The notes: generated by a model from the letters alone, not told the origin. 64,000 nt of DNA from Henningerozyma blattae CBS 6284 (GCF_000315915.1 NC_020187.1:744001-808000); one strand, 5' to 3'. Shown: positions 1 through 10,099, numbered from the stretch's first letter. Numbers and translations are program-made.

Positions 1-1226
1 AGACCTTTAACAGCGGCAACACCATCATCAATAGATCTTTCGATATCGTCCAAATTGTTTTGTGTAGCACCTCTTAATATAATAGTAGCAGTTCTAGTAG
101 TTTCACCTTCATCCTGTTTGAAGACGGTAACTCTATCACCACCAATCTCCATAGTTTTAACAGTTTCAATAATACCAATTTCTTCAGGGGTTGGTGCACC
201 TAATCTAGGTAGAGGGGTAGCACCACAAACACGACATATCCTTCTTAATTCAAACTTGCTTGGAACTTTCAAAACTAAAATACCATATCTATTTAAATAA
301 TGTAAAGCTAGTTCACCGACACCTGCACCAGCTACAATACAAGTAACACCCATATCGGCAATTTCTTTCATCATCTGATCTAATTGTTTTTCTTCACCTT
401 TGGAGAAATCTAGCATTTCTTGTGCATTATGCAATAGTACAGTACCTTTGGTTTCTGTGTTGGCAATATCTATTGGACAAGTGAAAACTGCAACCTTATG
501 TTTTTGATTTTCAGATAGTGCTTTAATGTGACCCTCTGGTTCACGATTGAAAACCATACCTTTAATAACTGAAGAATTAGATAAAGAGCCACCCATAATT
601 TTTACAACTCTGATTGAATCAACATTAAAGAATGGAGATTTATCATCTGATTTTGGTAATATGTATGAAACTGCTTCAGAGACCAATTCACTTAATAAAT
701 CTTCATAGCCATGTTGTTTAGCAGAAATGACAGGTTTAATTACTTTAATTAATTCCTTTTTATCAGTTTTATTTTCAATTTCACCTACAACCATACTATC
801 TAATTCCTTTAATGTGAAATTTTTGGCCATGTTATAACCTTGAATAATTTCTACTGCAGATAAACCAAGGGCAATTAATTTTTCGCAGACATTTAATAAT
901 TCACCTGCTAAAACCATTACTAAGTTAGTCCCATCACCCATATCTATTTTTTGTTGTTCTGTGGCCATAACCAAGACTTTAACAGCTGGGTGGATGATAT
1001 CTAATTCTCTTAGCATAGTAGCAGCATCATTAGTAATAATAATTTTACCCAATTGATTGACAATGACTTTGTTTGTACCACATGGACCCATAGATGTTAA
1101 ACACATTTTGTGAATCTCACGGATAGCGGCAATGGACTTGTTAATTTGCCCATCAGCATTAGAGTAACTTTGATAGCCTTGTTTGAAAAGGTTAGCATTG
1201 GGATTCTGAGGTAATTTCATAGACAT
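1..1226 (-). CDS. CCT8: Chaperonin CCT/TRiC subunit theta, 3' part missing
   Basis: Cytosolic group II chaperonin subunit that helps fold actin, tubulin and other proteins in the eight-subunit TRiC ring. Translating the minus strand from the ATG at 1226 gives MSMKLPQNPNANLFKQGY and continues open to the window edge: about 408 of the roughly 570 residues usual for the family. Visible motifs are TSMGPCGTNK near residue 45 and the ATP-binding GDGTN near residue 95, followed by VLAGELL. The N-terminal sequence is very close to yeast Cct8 rather than to other CCT subunits. The C-terminal third, including the end of the apical and equatorial domains, lies outside the window. No frame damage is seen. 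Identification is from remembered family sequence and is firm. Confidence 0.95.
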   Translation of the reverse strand, partial: MSMKLPQNPNANLFKQGYQSYSNADGQINKSIAAIREIHKMCLTSMGPCGTNKVIVNQLGKIIITNDAATMLRELDIIHPAVKVLVMATEQQKIDMGDGTNLVMVLAGELLNVCEKLIALGLSAVEIIQGYNMAKNFTLKELDSMVVGEIENKTDKKELIKVIKPVISAKQHGYEDLLSELVSEAVSYILPKSDDKSPFFNVDSIRVVKIMGGSLSNSSVIKGMVFNREPEGHIKALSENQKHKVAVFTCPIDIANTETKGTVLLHNAQEMLDFSKGEEKQLDQMMKEIADMGVTCIVAGAGVGELALHYLNRYGILVLKVPSKFELRRICRVCGATPLPRLGAPTPEEIGIIETVKTMEIGGDRVTVFKQDEGETTRTATIILRGATQNNLDDIERSIDDGVAAVKG

Positions 1227-1915
1227 CTTGAAATGGCCGGCTGATGGATGAGTTAACTACGTAAGATCCTTTTATAATCAAGTATTTTTTTCCCAGTTTA
1301 CAATAAATATACATTATATATTATTTCTTGTAAGTTTTAATCTATTAATTTTCATGGTAAATATTCGGAATTTTTCATTTCGCCACTCGGAAAAAATTTT
1401 AGTCTTATAAGTGTCGGTAATTACAATGTATAGGTAAAACCCAATCAAAAGAGGAGATGATCTCTAAATATAAATTTTCTGGATGGCTTATAACAATTAT
1501 CGATGTCTATAGTTAATTACTAGAAGGACTATTCCTATTTTTTTTATTTTTGTAAACTATAGCTTTTCGTGAGGAATTTCTATGATAATATTCTATAGAA
1601 TTCTACCCGAATTCCTAAAAAATTAACCAGCTTAGATCATAATAAATAGTAGTGATCTAATTTGAAATATGAGTGCTATTATTGTTTAATCAGGCAATTG
1701 AGAAGTTCGATACTTGATACATATATATATCTTGAAAATGAAGCTATATTCAGAACTTGTGATAACTTAGTTAATTATGATTTTTGGAATATGCACTTAA
1801 TATTTTATCATTTTAACATACCATATTCACTATATGGTTTGAGTAACATTAATCTTTTCTTATTCATTCAATTATAACTCAAATATATTTTTGTAGTTTA
1901 TGATGTAGACAAGGA
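1227..1915. other. Intergenic, no gene recognised
   Basis: AT-rich spacer upstream of CCT8. Short open frames here begin at non-ATG codons and resemble nothing known. I see only the CCT8 promoter region and the left target-site flank of the neighbouring LTR. Confidence 0.6.
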
Positions 1916-1920
1916 AGTAA

Positions 1921-2137
1921 TACTGGGATTCAAGAGAGTTAGACATTGTTATACAGTGTTTAAGATGTAGAGACAATTACTTTATTTAGACATATATAGT
2001 AAATACTATAACTAAAATGAATATATTTCTTAAATAGTGTTTTTCGATATAAAAAGAAAAATACATTTTAAACAATAAGTCACATGATAAAAAGTCTTTT
2101 ATCACTTAATAGAAAATGATATAATCATATTCCAGCA
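1921..2137 (-). mobile_element. Solo LTR, family A, copy 1
   Basis: A 217-bp element, read on the minus strand as TGCTGGAATATG at the start and TCCCAGTA at the end. It is flanked by an exact 5-bp duplication AGTAA at 1916-1920 and 2138-2142. Three other copies occur in the window at 10620-10835, 25178-25394 and 44086-44301. The TGCTGGAATA start resembles Ty1/copia delta-type LTRs (TGTTGGAATA). It lies about 100 bp upstream of tRNA-Met, which is the usual Ty1-type target. No internal gag or pol region is present, so it is a solo LTR left by recombination. Confidence 0.85.
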
Positions 2138-2239
2138 AGTAAAAACTAAACTAAAAACCGTAATACCTCTCTCTCAAAATAGCGTGCCCTTTTCTTTCTA
2201 TGTTTTTTCTCTATTTTTCACGAAAAAACAAGAAAACAA

Positions 2240-2312
2240 GCTTCGGTAGCTCAGTCGGAAGAGCGTCAGTCTCATAATCTGAAGGTCGAGAGTTCGAACC
2301 TCCCCCGGAGCA
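2240..2312 (+). tRNA. tRNA-Met (CAT), elongator
   Basis: 73-nt cloverleaf. The acceptor stem GCTTCGG pairs with CCGGAGC, the anticodon loop is CTCATAA, and the T-arm contains GTTCGAAC. Sequence is nearly identical to the S. cerevisiae elongator tRNA-Met, including the A-C mismatch in the T stem. It starts GC and lacks initiator features. No intron. Confidence 0.97.
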
Positions 2313-2315
2313 TTC

Positions 2316-2320
2316 TTTTT
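2316..2320 (+). terminator. RNA polymerase III T-tract for tRNA-Met
   Basis: A run of five T begins four bases after the tRNA-Met discriminator base, the usual Pol III stop signal. Confidence 0.75.
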
Positions 2321-2434
2321 AGTAAAATTCACAAATATCACGTGAATTATATTCATCCTCTTGAAATGTTTAATATATGAATCTGTCTTATAATAATGCT
2401 AGGTTACTTTTTGTATTATAATTAAGGGACCTTA

Positions 2435-2761
2435 TGTAACAACTTTTTGCTTTGCTACTCCCAGTAGTATATCTTTTTGGCTGCTAGTTTAATACCAACT
2501 GTTTATTAAACTATACCACTATATACCTGAGCCTATGTAAGTTAAATATTATTATTATTAAGTTCCGATTTGTTCACTATACACTTCCATCTTTTGTATT
2601 TCGTTCTTTTTGTTCTACTTTAACCCTCTAGTTTATTCTTTTAGCTTTAGATTCTTAAATAGAATTTATGTTCATGATTCACTTGTTAACCTACAAGTTC
2701 ATTCCGTTATCATGTGATACTGATTTATACACGTGACTAGCGTAGCTCACACTACGTGACA
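2435..2761. mobile_element. Solo LTR, family B, copy 1
   Basis: A 327-bp element starting TGTAACAA and ending CGTGACA. It is flanked by a perfect 5-bp duplication CCTTA at 2430-2434 and 2762-2766. A second copy sits at 9369-9662, also just downstream of a tRNA gene. The short TGT/ACA inverted ends and the target duplication are diagnostic of an LTR. Its sequence is unrelated to family A. Transcription direction cannot be assigned from the sequence, and no internal coding region is present. Confidence 0.8.
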
Positions 2762-2766
2762 CCTTA

Positions 2767-4077
2767 TTATTCCGATATGTAAGGCTAATTACATGTACGA
2801 TCCGTTATAATTTGGTACTATTCACCTCCTCTTCAGCGTCAAGAAAGCCCCAGCCATCACTTATTAATACAACTTGTGCCGTTAGTCCAAAAAAAGTAGT
2901 TGCTACTCTAATAATAAGACTTTAATTATGATTATATAAATAAATTAATGTGTCACAAAACAAAGCGTGAAATATTTAACAATAGTGAGTAAAATAAAAA
3001 GAAAATTAGCTCAAAAAAAGAAGACACTTAATGGCATTAGTATGATATGTATATCAGTATAATATATATAGCTTAGGATAGCATGTGTTAGTGGAGTAGA
3101 TATACAGGTTACTATATTTAAGAAAAAATATGAGTCTACTAATTAAACTCTAATTATAAGATATGAAATATAAATTAATCTGATTCAATTGAGTGAAAAG
3201 AATTAAACTCAATACACAATTACTGGCCAGCGGTCGAACTGTTCAAAATATTGTTGCTCATAGTTTAAATCTTAGTTAAGTAATCTGTTTGAATAATTAT
3301 TATATTATTATTATAAAAATTCTCCTTACTTCTTTCGAAAGGGAATATATAATATATACAGGATATACAATGAACAGTTATAAACTTTTGGGATCTTTTC
3401 GTGGTAATTTATACTCCAAAAAATGGACAGATTCACCATCAACGAATTGGTAGTCTGATATTAAAATGGAATCTATCACATCCTAATGCCTCCTTAATAT
3501 TACTACCTGGGTGTTTTTAGTAGTAAGGCCACGTATGCTTAATGCATGTTAGATTATTAATTATACTAAGTTGTTATTAGTTGTTGTATAAAGCCACATA
3601 TACAACTAAATTCATGCTTTATTAGCTATTAACACAAACCCACGACTTATGACATATAATGCTACAGCTCTGACAATTACTTGTACAGTATTAACAGTTC
3701 GAAAAAATTATTTGTTGTTTGGAATATTTTCATTTTTGAATATATAAATGTTAATCGAAAACCGAATAGGATCCCCTCGATTTATAAACTAATCTTAAAA
3801 AAATGAAAAATGCTATTCTTAGTACATTAGGCAAAAAAAAAAATTGGCAGAAGTAATAGATATAATCTTGAATAAAATCAAACTAAACTTATATGCATAT
3901 ATATAAATAACAAAAAGGAAAAATCGTTTATAAAGATATTAAAAATTAGAAAAGATTGAAAAGGAACGGTAGGAATATGATTTATTAGAAGAAGAGCAAA
4001 ATTAACAAGTTATGTTTGTAGTAAACAAAAAAAACAAAAAAATAGTATACAGTTTGAAAATAAAGTTTTGATGGAGT
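2767..4077. other. Intergenic, no gene recognised
   Basis: About 1.3 kb of AT-rich DNA downstream of the permease gene. A TGTTGTATAAAG stretch near 3583 faintly resembles the start of a sigma-type LTR, but no matching end was found. No coding region or RNA gene could be supported. Confidence 0.5.
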
Positions 4078-5703
4078 TCAATATATGTATCTAAAGTTTC
4101 TATTTTGAATATCGGTCAAATCCAAGAATTCATAAGTTTGAACAACTTTTGAATTTTCTTCAGTATTTTCAATTTGTCCCATTTCTCTATCCCTTTTTCG
4201 TTTCTTTTTACTAATCCAACCGATATAAAGTTGTAATGGGATACAAACAGCCTGAGTGACCAGAAGAGCAATCTTTGCTGGGACATATCTTGGTGCAGTA
4301 TTAACTCTAAACATTTGAGGAGCGATAATATTAGCCAATTGGGTCATAACCAAAGTACTTGCATTACGGAATATTCTTTTACAATAACCAGAGGTATTCC
4401 AACTATTCCAAATGTAAAGGTTTGTAATGACACATGAACCACTATATAGAAGGTATAAGGAGAATAAATTAGCTATCTTATGATCTAAAGACATAGATAA
4501 CATGACAATACAACCAATGATAGATGGAATGTACATTGAGATGGAAATCAAAGTAATTTGACCCCATTTTGCTAACATTTGAGTGGTAATAAAGATGATT
4601 ATGGCAGTGATAGCACCAATAGGTAATTGTAATAAAGCGGTTTCATAAGAATCAAAACCAAATGTGGCTGTAATTGTTGTTGAAAAATTCCCAATAGAAC
4701 CAGTACTGATTTGAGAACAAATAGCTAATAATAACATAGGCCAAGTTAGTTTATCTTTCAAGAACAATTCTATAACATGCTCTTTTTTGAATTTTTTATT
4801 TTCTACACCAGTTTGATTATTTCTGATATGTTCCAAGACTTGAACCTTCTCATCATCAGATAAAAACCAAGCATTAGTCACATTATCAGGTAAGAAAAAG
4901 AAAACAATAATACCAAATAAGACTGTGACAAGACCCACGATTAAAAACATAATTTGCCATGAAGTAAATTCAGTACCATGATAATGTAAAAACCCAAAAG
5001 AGATTAAACCTCCAATAACATAACCAGTTCCCGCTTGAATAGCCCAATACCCAATTCTAGCACTTTGTTCTGATTTAGTGTAATACATACCACTGATAGC
5101 AATACAACCAACAGCGCTTGAGGATTCAAACATACCTAATAGAGTACGTACCACCATCAAGGATGCATAAGTCTTACATGCTGAGTGGCATGCCAATACT
5201 GCTCCCCACAAACAAATGAAAATACCTAAAACTTTAGACAATGGATATTTTTGAATCAAATATGTAACAATAGGTTCCATAAATATATAAGCAGCTGAGA
5301 AAATAGTACCCAAATTGGAGAATTCATTACCTTTTAAATTTTTTAATACCATAGCCGCAGCATAATTCAATAAAGCCTTATCTAGGAACATAAAGAGATA
5401 AATGGCACATAAGAAAGGTAAGACAATACGATCTAATTTCCTCAACACTTTTGGATCCAATTGTTGAGTACCATGTAAGATTGCTGTGTTTGAAATATCG
5501 GTGACTTTGTTAGCGGCTTCCACGTCAACAGCATCTTTGTTTTCCTTGAGAAATCTCAATGCAACATCAGCATCTTCCTCATTAATATCAAATCCAGAGG
5601 CTGACGAAGTAGAATGAGTCGTGGTGATAGAAACACCTGGAGATTCTTTGAAATCAAGAGATTCAGTTTCTTCTTTAAATTCCGGTTGTTTAGAATCCTC
5701 CAT
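4078..5703 (-). CDS. Dal5-family MFS permease (allantoate/cysteine/vitamin type)
   Basis: Predicted plasma-membrane proton symporter of the anion:cation symporter branch of the major facilitator superfamily. The 541-residue protein has a hydrophilic N-terminus of about 90 residues, then about 12 membrane segments starting near VLPFLCAIYLFMFLDK. The central loop and the C-terminal tail EFLDLTDIQNRNFRYIY match the conserved ending of Dal5, Yct1 and Seo1-type permeases. The LAKWGQIT and NIIAPQMFR regions look closest to Yct1 (cysteine permease), but substrate cannot be read from the sequence. The start ATG is at 5703. The promoter to its right carries a 16-bp palindrome, a URS1 element and a Mig1-like site, suggesting nutrient or meiotic control. 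Other members such as Thi73 or Tna1 remain possible orthologs. Confidence 0.85.
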   Translation of the reverse strand: MEDSKQPEFKEETESLDFKESPGVSITTTHSTSSASGFDINEEDADVALRFLKENKDAVDVEAANKVTDISNTAILHGTQQLDPKVLRKLDRIVLPFLCAIYLFMFLDKALLNYAAAMVLKNLKGNEFSNLGTIFSAAYIFMEPIVTYLIQKYPLSKVLGIFICLWGAVLACHSACKTYASLMVVRTLLGMFESSSAVGCIAISGMYYTKSEQSARIGYWAIQAGTGYVIGGLISFGFLHYHGTEFTSWQIMFLIVGLVTVLFGIIVFFFLPDNVTNAWFLSDDEKVQVLEHIRNNQTGVENKKFKKEHVIELFLKDKLTWPMLLLAICSQISTGSIGNFSTTITATFGFDSYETALLQLPIGAITAIIIFITTQMLAKWGQITLISISMYIPSIIGCIVMLSMSLDHKIANLFSLYLLYSGSCVITNLYIWNSWNTSGYCKRIFRNASTLVMTQLANIIAPQMFRVNTAPRYVPAKIALLVTQAVCIPLQLYIGWISKKKRKRDREMGQIENTEENSKVVQTYEFLDLTDIQNRNFRYIY

Positions 5704-6014
5704 TTTAAATATAATTTGATTTGACTTGGTATGACTTAAGAACGAAATTGAATAAGATAAATAGAATACTGATGATCATCTCATCGATTTTAAACAAGGT
5801 TTTTTATATAATAAATAAAATTCTTATATTCCCAGGCATTTAAATTCTCATTGCATAGCTCATCACCTAGAAAAGTTCACTGTAATTCGGAAATGTAGCC
5901 GCAGCCTGCTATGTTTTCCATATCAGGTAAAAAATACTATAATGAAAATATCTAAGAATATCTGAGAGTCATCTATGCATATTTTTTGAAGTTTGAATTT
6001 TGGATATTTCTAGA

Positions 6015-6030
6015 TTTCTCGGCCGAGAAA
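6015..6030. promoter_or_regulatory. 16-bp perfect palindrome with CGGCCG core
   Basis: TTTCTCGGCCGAGAAA is a perfect inverted repeat about 310 bp upstream of the permease ATG. CGG half-sites facing apart are typical of Zn2Cys6 activators. The cognate factor is unknown, and regulation of the permease is inference. Confidence 0.5.
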
Positions 6031-6095
6031 GTTATCAACTTTGTTAAATATATGGAAATTACAAATAATAACCCAGGGTTTTCAGGGCTAATATT

Positions 6096-6101
6096 GCGGG
6101 G
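6096..6101 (+). promoter_or_regulatory. Mig1-like site
   Basis: GCGGGG preceded by the AT-rich ATATT fits the Mig1 consensus (AT stretch then SYGGGG). It is in the permease promoter. Prediction only. Confidence 0.35.
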
Positions 6102-6141
6102 AAAAAGGGTTCGGCAATCTCGGACAGGCAAAGGAAAAAGA

Positions 6142-6168
6142 AAAAAGACCCCACTGCGAGGTCTTTTT
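6142..6168. repeat. Inverted repeat with A- and T-tracts
   Basis: AAAAAGACC at 6142-6150 and GGTCTTTTT at 6160-6168 form a perfect 9-bp stem with a 9-nt loop. It looks like a bacterial intrinsic terminator, but in this eukaryotic promoter context the role is unknown. Confidence 0.6.
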
Positions 6169-6196
6169 AAGCAAAAGAAAAATTGCTGTTTTTTAT

Positions 6197-6206
6197 TAGC
6201 CGCCGA
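6197..6206 (+). promoter_or_regulatory. URS1 (Ume6-binding) element
   Basis: TAGCCGCCGA is an exact match to the URS1 core bound by Ume6, about 490 bp upstream of the permease ATG. A weaker relative, TAGCCGCAGC, lies at 5896-5905. Ume6 sites repress meiotic and nitrogen- or carbon-responsive genes in mitotic cells. The effect here is inferred. Confidence 0.6.
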
Positions 6207-6428
6207 AAGGATCCTACTTACAGGAAACGATATGAGACCACGTGTTCAAAAGGCTGATGAGGTTATGGTATGTGATGACATCTCTATTTTGGGGTTCCTG
6301 CATGAGAGAAAAAGAAATGCTACATAATGTTGACTCTATACGATGATATATCATTGGAAAATAAATTTTTTTTCTCTTCATTTTCATTTTCATTTTCATA
6401 TTCATTTCTTCTATTTTTTTTTCTAACC

Positions 6429-6557
6429 TCACTTGAACATATTATATGCAGATATCAATGTGCCATTATTAGACTCCTCCTCAATTTCATCAATTATATC
6501 CCACAATACATCCTCCGCCACTTGTTCTTTAAACAATATATCTAAAGTTTTTACTAT

Positions 6558-6593
<36 letters not shown>

Positions 6594-8024
6594 TTGTAAA
6601 TCACCTTTCATTTGATCAAAAAATTTCAATTCTTTCTTATCAACGACAAGTCGAGCAATACCACCGTTGAAACAACTGATAGTGGGGTAATAACCTAATC
6701 GGTTATTATTCACATATTTATTTCGAAGTATTAAACCATGCTTACTGCTGCCATTAGAATGGGTATTATGATTGATACGCGATTTAGGTATATCATCCAT
6801 AATTGCATTATGATCTTCTTCAGAATACTCGGCAGTCTCTCCATGTTTCCAATAATTGTAATAAAATTTCTTGTTATATTGTAATTCACTAAATGGTGGC
6901 AAGAAAGGTTTCAATTCCTTAACAGATTCCCCTATGTATTGATTATTCAAATAAATCTTCAATGAAGATCCTTTCAATTTATAATAATCTAAACGTTCTT
7001 GCTTATTAGAAGAATAATATTCAGGTTTTGTTGTCTTTACATAATCTGTCATTTCAAAGAATAATTGATTTTTATAACGGATAGGTATATGATCACGAAC
7101 CACATTATCATATTTGATATCTTGTAACAAGGATATCTGGAAATCTTTACTCAATTGACTTTCATGGTTATTATTCAATTTGGTTTTTTTCTTATTTGCA
7201 TTATGTTCAATTAATGCATCGATACGATTTTGAATATATGTCTTTGCTTGCTCTATCTGGGTATCTATATCGGGTAATTCCAAGAGAAATCCAATCCGAT
7301 CTCCTTTTTTCAATACCATATTTTCTAAAGGTTGTAAAATCTGTGATAATTTACCTTCATGGATTGATTCCAATGATGAATCTCGGATACCATATCCATA
7401 AGCATCAAACCCAACTGGACCTTCCAATGAAGCTTCTCTTCGTGAAATCCCGAGTCTTAGGTGACTTGTACTGTTTAATATTTCTCTCTTTTTCTGTTTA
7501 TCATTTGATGGATCATTAATATTATTTGGTGAACCACCATTTAAAATTTCAACTTCCCAATACGTTAGACCTTCTTTTATACAAATATCACATCGACCTG
7601 TTCTCCATCCTAGCGATTCTTTAACACCAACAATTTCATTTCCCTTGTCCAGCATCGACATACCATCGGATCGATCCATAATACTAATACCTACTTTATC
7701 AAACGGATATTCACTACAACAATATCCAAGTTCATTAAATAATGGGTTAGCAGAACATGGGCGATAAATAAAATTACGTCTATTTAATGGAATGTCTTCA
7801 GTTTTGAAAAATTTTAAATTTGTCTTATTATTATTATTATTATCATAATCATTATTATTAATATTGGCTGAATCATCTATTTCTTCATTATTATTACTAT
7901 TATTATTTGCGATTGTGGGCTCAATTTCTAGGTATAGAGGGAAACTGGGTTTACTCAAATTTATATCTGAATCCTTAAATACGAAATCAGTATCATGTTG
8001 ATATGGGATTATACCTACTTTCAT
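6429..8024 (-). CDS. BRE2: COMPASS (Set1C) subunit Bre2, SPRY protein
   Basis: Ash2-like subunit of the Set1 histone H3K4 methyltransferase complex in the nucleus. I place the start at the ATG at 8024, giving MKVGIIPYQ and 531 residues, because S. cerevisiae Bre2 begins MKLGIIPYQ. The frame is open slightly further upstream but only to a TTG. Conserved blocks include EDIPLNRRNFIYRPCSANP near residue 75, the SPRY core with TYWEVE and RREASLEGPVGFDAYGYGI, DYVKTTKPEYYSS, and the C-terminal LILRNKYVNNN and NRLGYYPTISCFNGG. Length is close to the 505 residues of the S. cerevisiae protein. The excess is low-complexity asparagine: one tract near residues 40-60 and an 11-Asn run near residue 480 encoded by an ATT/AAT microsatellite at about 6566-6593. 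Confidence 0.95.
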
Positions 8025-8819
8025 TTTTTCAGAGATGGACAATTAACGAGTTTTTCAAATGTATATATTATTGTTGTTATATCTTTTTTCGTTAAAGATT
8101 TAAATTTTAATATTATTCGCGTTAAAAAACATTTCAATATATTTTAAAAGTGATGAAAATAAGTCATTAAAAGACTCATAATTCCATCAATAGTTTATAA
8201 TATTTCAAAAAATATGTCAATCAACTATATTTAAATTACTGTACTTAGATTGTATTGCAATTTTATTTTTTTTTATTCTTTTTTTTTGGAAGCAAATCTT
8301 TTGCATAGTAATACTAGATATATATGAAACCGTATCTTTTTCTCTTAACTATTCTTTTTTTAATAACTTTCAATCATTTATTTTTGTTCTACCCCAATCC
8401 ATGTATTGCATAGGTTTATGCTTTTATTGCATAGTCTTTCAAAGATTGAATAATAAAATTATCAGTTCTCGTGAAACATTTTTTGTCTTTTTCCCCCCTC
8501 CCCCCAATAGTTACTCGAAATATTAGCAATATAGCTTTCTTTTTTTATAAATAGGCCAATTGAATCAATCAAAAGAGAATAACTAATATAGTACTCCTTC
8601 TTTTTTTTCGCTCTCAAATGAACCTAGTTTCAACAATAGATGATAACTACCTATGATAAACGAATTTCAATCCAGGAGCTTAATAGAACCTTCTTTAAAA
8701 AATTAATAACGGAAAGAAGATTTACTTCAGAACTAAGTAAATTAATTTTTTATCATTTTAATAAGATTTAACAATAGGCTATCCAGAAATATTGTAAACA
8801 GCAAGTTTTCTTAAAAAAA
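8025..8819. other. Intergenic, BRE2 promoter side
   Basis: AT-rich spacer with no supported gene. The segment 8793-8819 (ATTGTAAACAGCAAGTTTTC then A-rich) also occurs next to the second tRNA-Trp at about 25092-25120, so it is the ancestral upstream flank of tRNA-Trp, split off here by the following LTR. Confidence 0.6.
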
Positions 8820-9234
8820 TGTTGTAAACCAACTTAGGAGTACGATACACTTAAATAGTAACTACCAAAAACTTAACTTAACAATCTTATTAACTTAACA
8901 CCGGTTAATCCTTCGAACTTACGAATATAATTGTTGTTTTTCTTAAACTAAATAACTATATAAAAGAACTATAAATTTATGTCTTAAGTCTGAAAAGCTG
9001 GCCTTTAAATACTTTTCAAAGGTCAACGCCAGCTTTTCCATTTTACTTTAATTGGTCTGTTTATAAACTTACTTACAAGGGTAGGAGGGCACAGTTTAAG
9101 TAATGCTGGCTAACTAGTAGATATTATGCATCGAACCGATATTTACAGGGATGCAACTAGCAGCTGCTCAGTGTTGTGTACAATTTCTAGTTAGCAACTT
9201 GTAGATGAGTATAAAGTCGATCTCGTCTACAACA
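8820..9234. mobile_element. Sigma-like (Ty3-type) LTR inserted upstream of tRNA-Trp
   Basis: A 415-bp insertion starting TGTTGTAAACC and ending GTCTACAACA, the TGTTGTA/TACAACA ends seen in Ty3 sigma LTRs. It ends 17 nt before the tRNA-Trp start at 9252, the position expected for Ty3-type integration at Pol III start sites. Left flank AAAAA (8815-8819) and right flank AAAAC (9235-9239) form a near-perfect 5-bp target duplication. The identical tRNA-Trp at 24981-25084 keeps the uninterrupted flank, that is, the empty site. No internal coding region remains. Confidence 0.7.
8992..9038. repeat. Inverted repeat within the sigma-like LTR
   Basis: GAAAAGCTGGC at 8992-9002 is perfectly complementary to GCCAGCTTTTC at 9028-9038, with partial extra pairing (CTTT/AAAGG) inside. 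It would form a stable hairpin in the LTR transcript. Function unknown. Confidence 0.65.
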
Positions 9235-9251
9235 AAAACGTAAAATAGGAT

Positions 9252-9355
9252 GAAGCGGTGGCTCAATGGCAGAGCTTTTGACTCCAATTAAATCTTGGAA
9301 TTTCCGGAATAAGGTTGCAATCAAAGGGTTGCAGGTTCGATTCCTGTCCGTTTCA
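9252..9355 (+). tRNA. tRNA-Trp (CCA) with 32-nt intron
   Basis: Exon 1 is 9252-9287, the intron 9288-9319 follows CCAA just 3' of the anticodon, and exon 2 is 9320-9355. Acceptor GAAGCGG pairs with CCGTTTC and the T-arm is GGTTCGATTCC. Sequence and intron position match S. cerevisiae tRNA-Trp. It is identical over all 104 nt, intron included, to the copy at 24981-25084. A T-run starting at 9361 follows as Pol III terminator. Confidence 0.97.
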
Positions 9356-9368
9356 TTTAATTTTTGCC

Positions 9369-9662
9369 TGTAACAATTTTTTGCTTTGTTACCCCCAGTA
9401 GTATATATTTTTGGCTGCTAGTTTAATACCAACTGTTTATTAAACTATACAACTACATACCTGAGCCTATGTAAGTTAAATATTATTATTATTATTACGT
9501 TCCGATTTGTTTTACCTTAACCCTCTAGTTTATTCTTTTAGCTTTAGATTCTTAAATAGAATTTATGTTCATGATTCACTTACTTGTTAATCTACATGTT
9601 CATTCCGTTATCACGTGATCTTGGTTTATACACGTGACTAACGTTGCTCATACTACGTGACA
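9369..9662. mobile_element. Solo LTR, family B, copy 2
   Basis: A 294-bp relative of 2435-2761, starting TGTAACAA and ending CGTGACA, with long identical blocks such as GGCTGCTAGTTTAATACC. It lacks about 30 bp in the middle and has no exact target duplication (TTGCC left, TTGTG right). It lies 13 bp downstream of tRNA-Trp. Confidence 0.75.
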
Positions 9663-10099
9663 TTGTGTTTCAGTGTCACGTGACTCTGAATCAACAAGAC
9701 TTATGAAATTCTTATTGGACATGCTAGTATACATTTATTTTCATTTTTTTTATCAACATATCACATATGCATAATATGCTTAGTTAAAGACACAGGAATC
9801 AGGGAATATTAATAACAATGTAGAAGATTTCAAAGCAAATTGGTCCTTTTAAGTTATGTAAATATATCTTATTTTTTTTATAAACATAATTCTTAAATAA
9901 TAAAATAGTTCTTACTTCAAATCTGACCAATTAATGTAATCAGATCATAATATGCATTTTAATCAATACAAGAATATTGACATAACAATTTTCCGACAGA
10001 TATCTATTGTTAATATCTGGTCACATTTTGTTTTTTTCCATTTTTTTGAAGTACAATAAACAAATTCTTACTCAAAAAGACAACCAACAACAATTGTGC
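9663..10099. other. Intergenic, no gene recognised
   Basis: AT-rich spacer with CACGTG E-boxes near 9677. No coding region or RNA gene supported. Confidence 0.5.

Noticed and set aside
1662..1877. 71-codon open frame near CCT8
   Set aside because: Starts at TTG, has no recognisable similarity and lies in AT-rich spacer.
6230..6310. Possible C/D-box snoRNA (TGATGA near 6255)
   Set aside because: No CTGA D box or terminal stem was found at the required spacing.
5986..6327. 113-codon open frame in the permease promoter
   Set aside because: Starts at TTG, runs through palindromes and operator motifs, and resembles no family.
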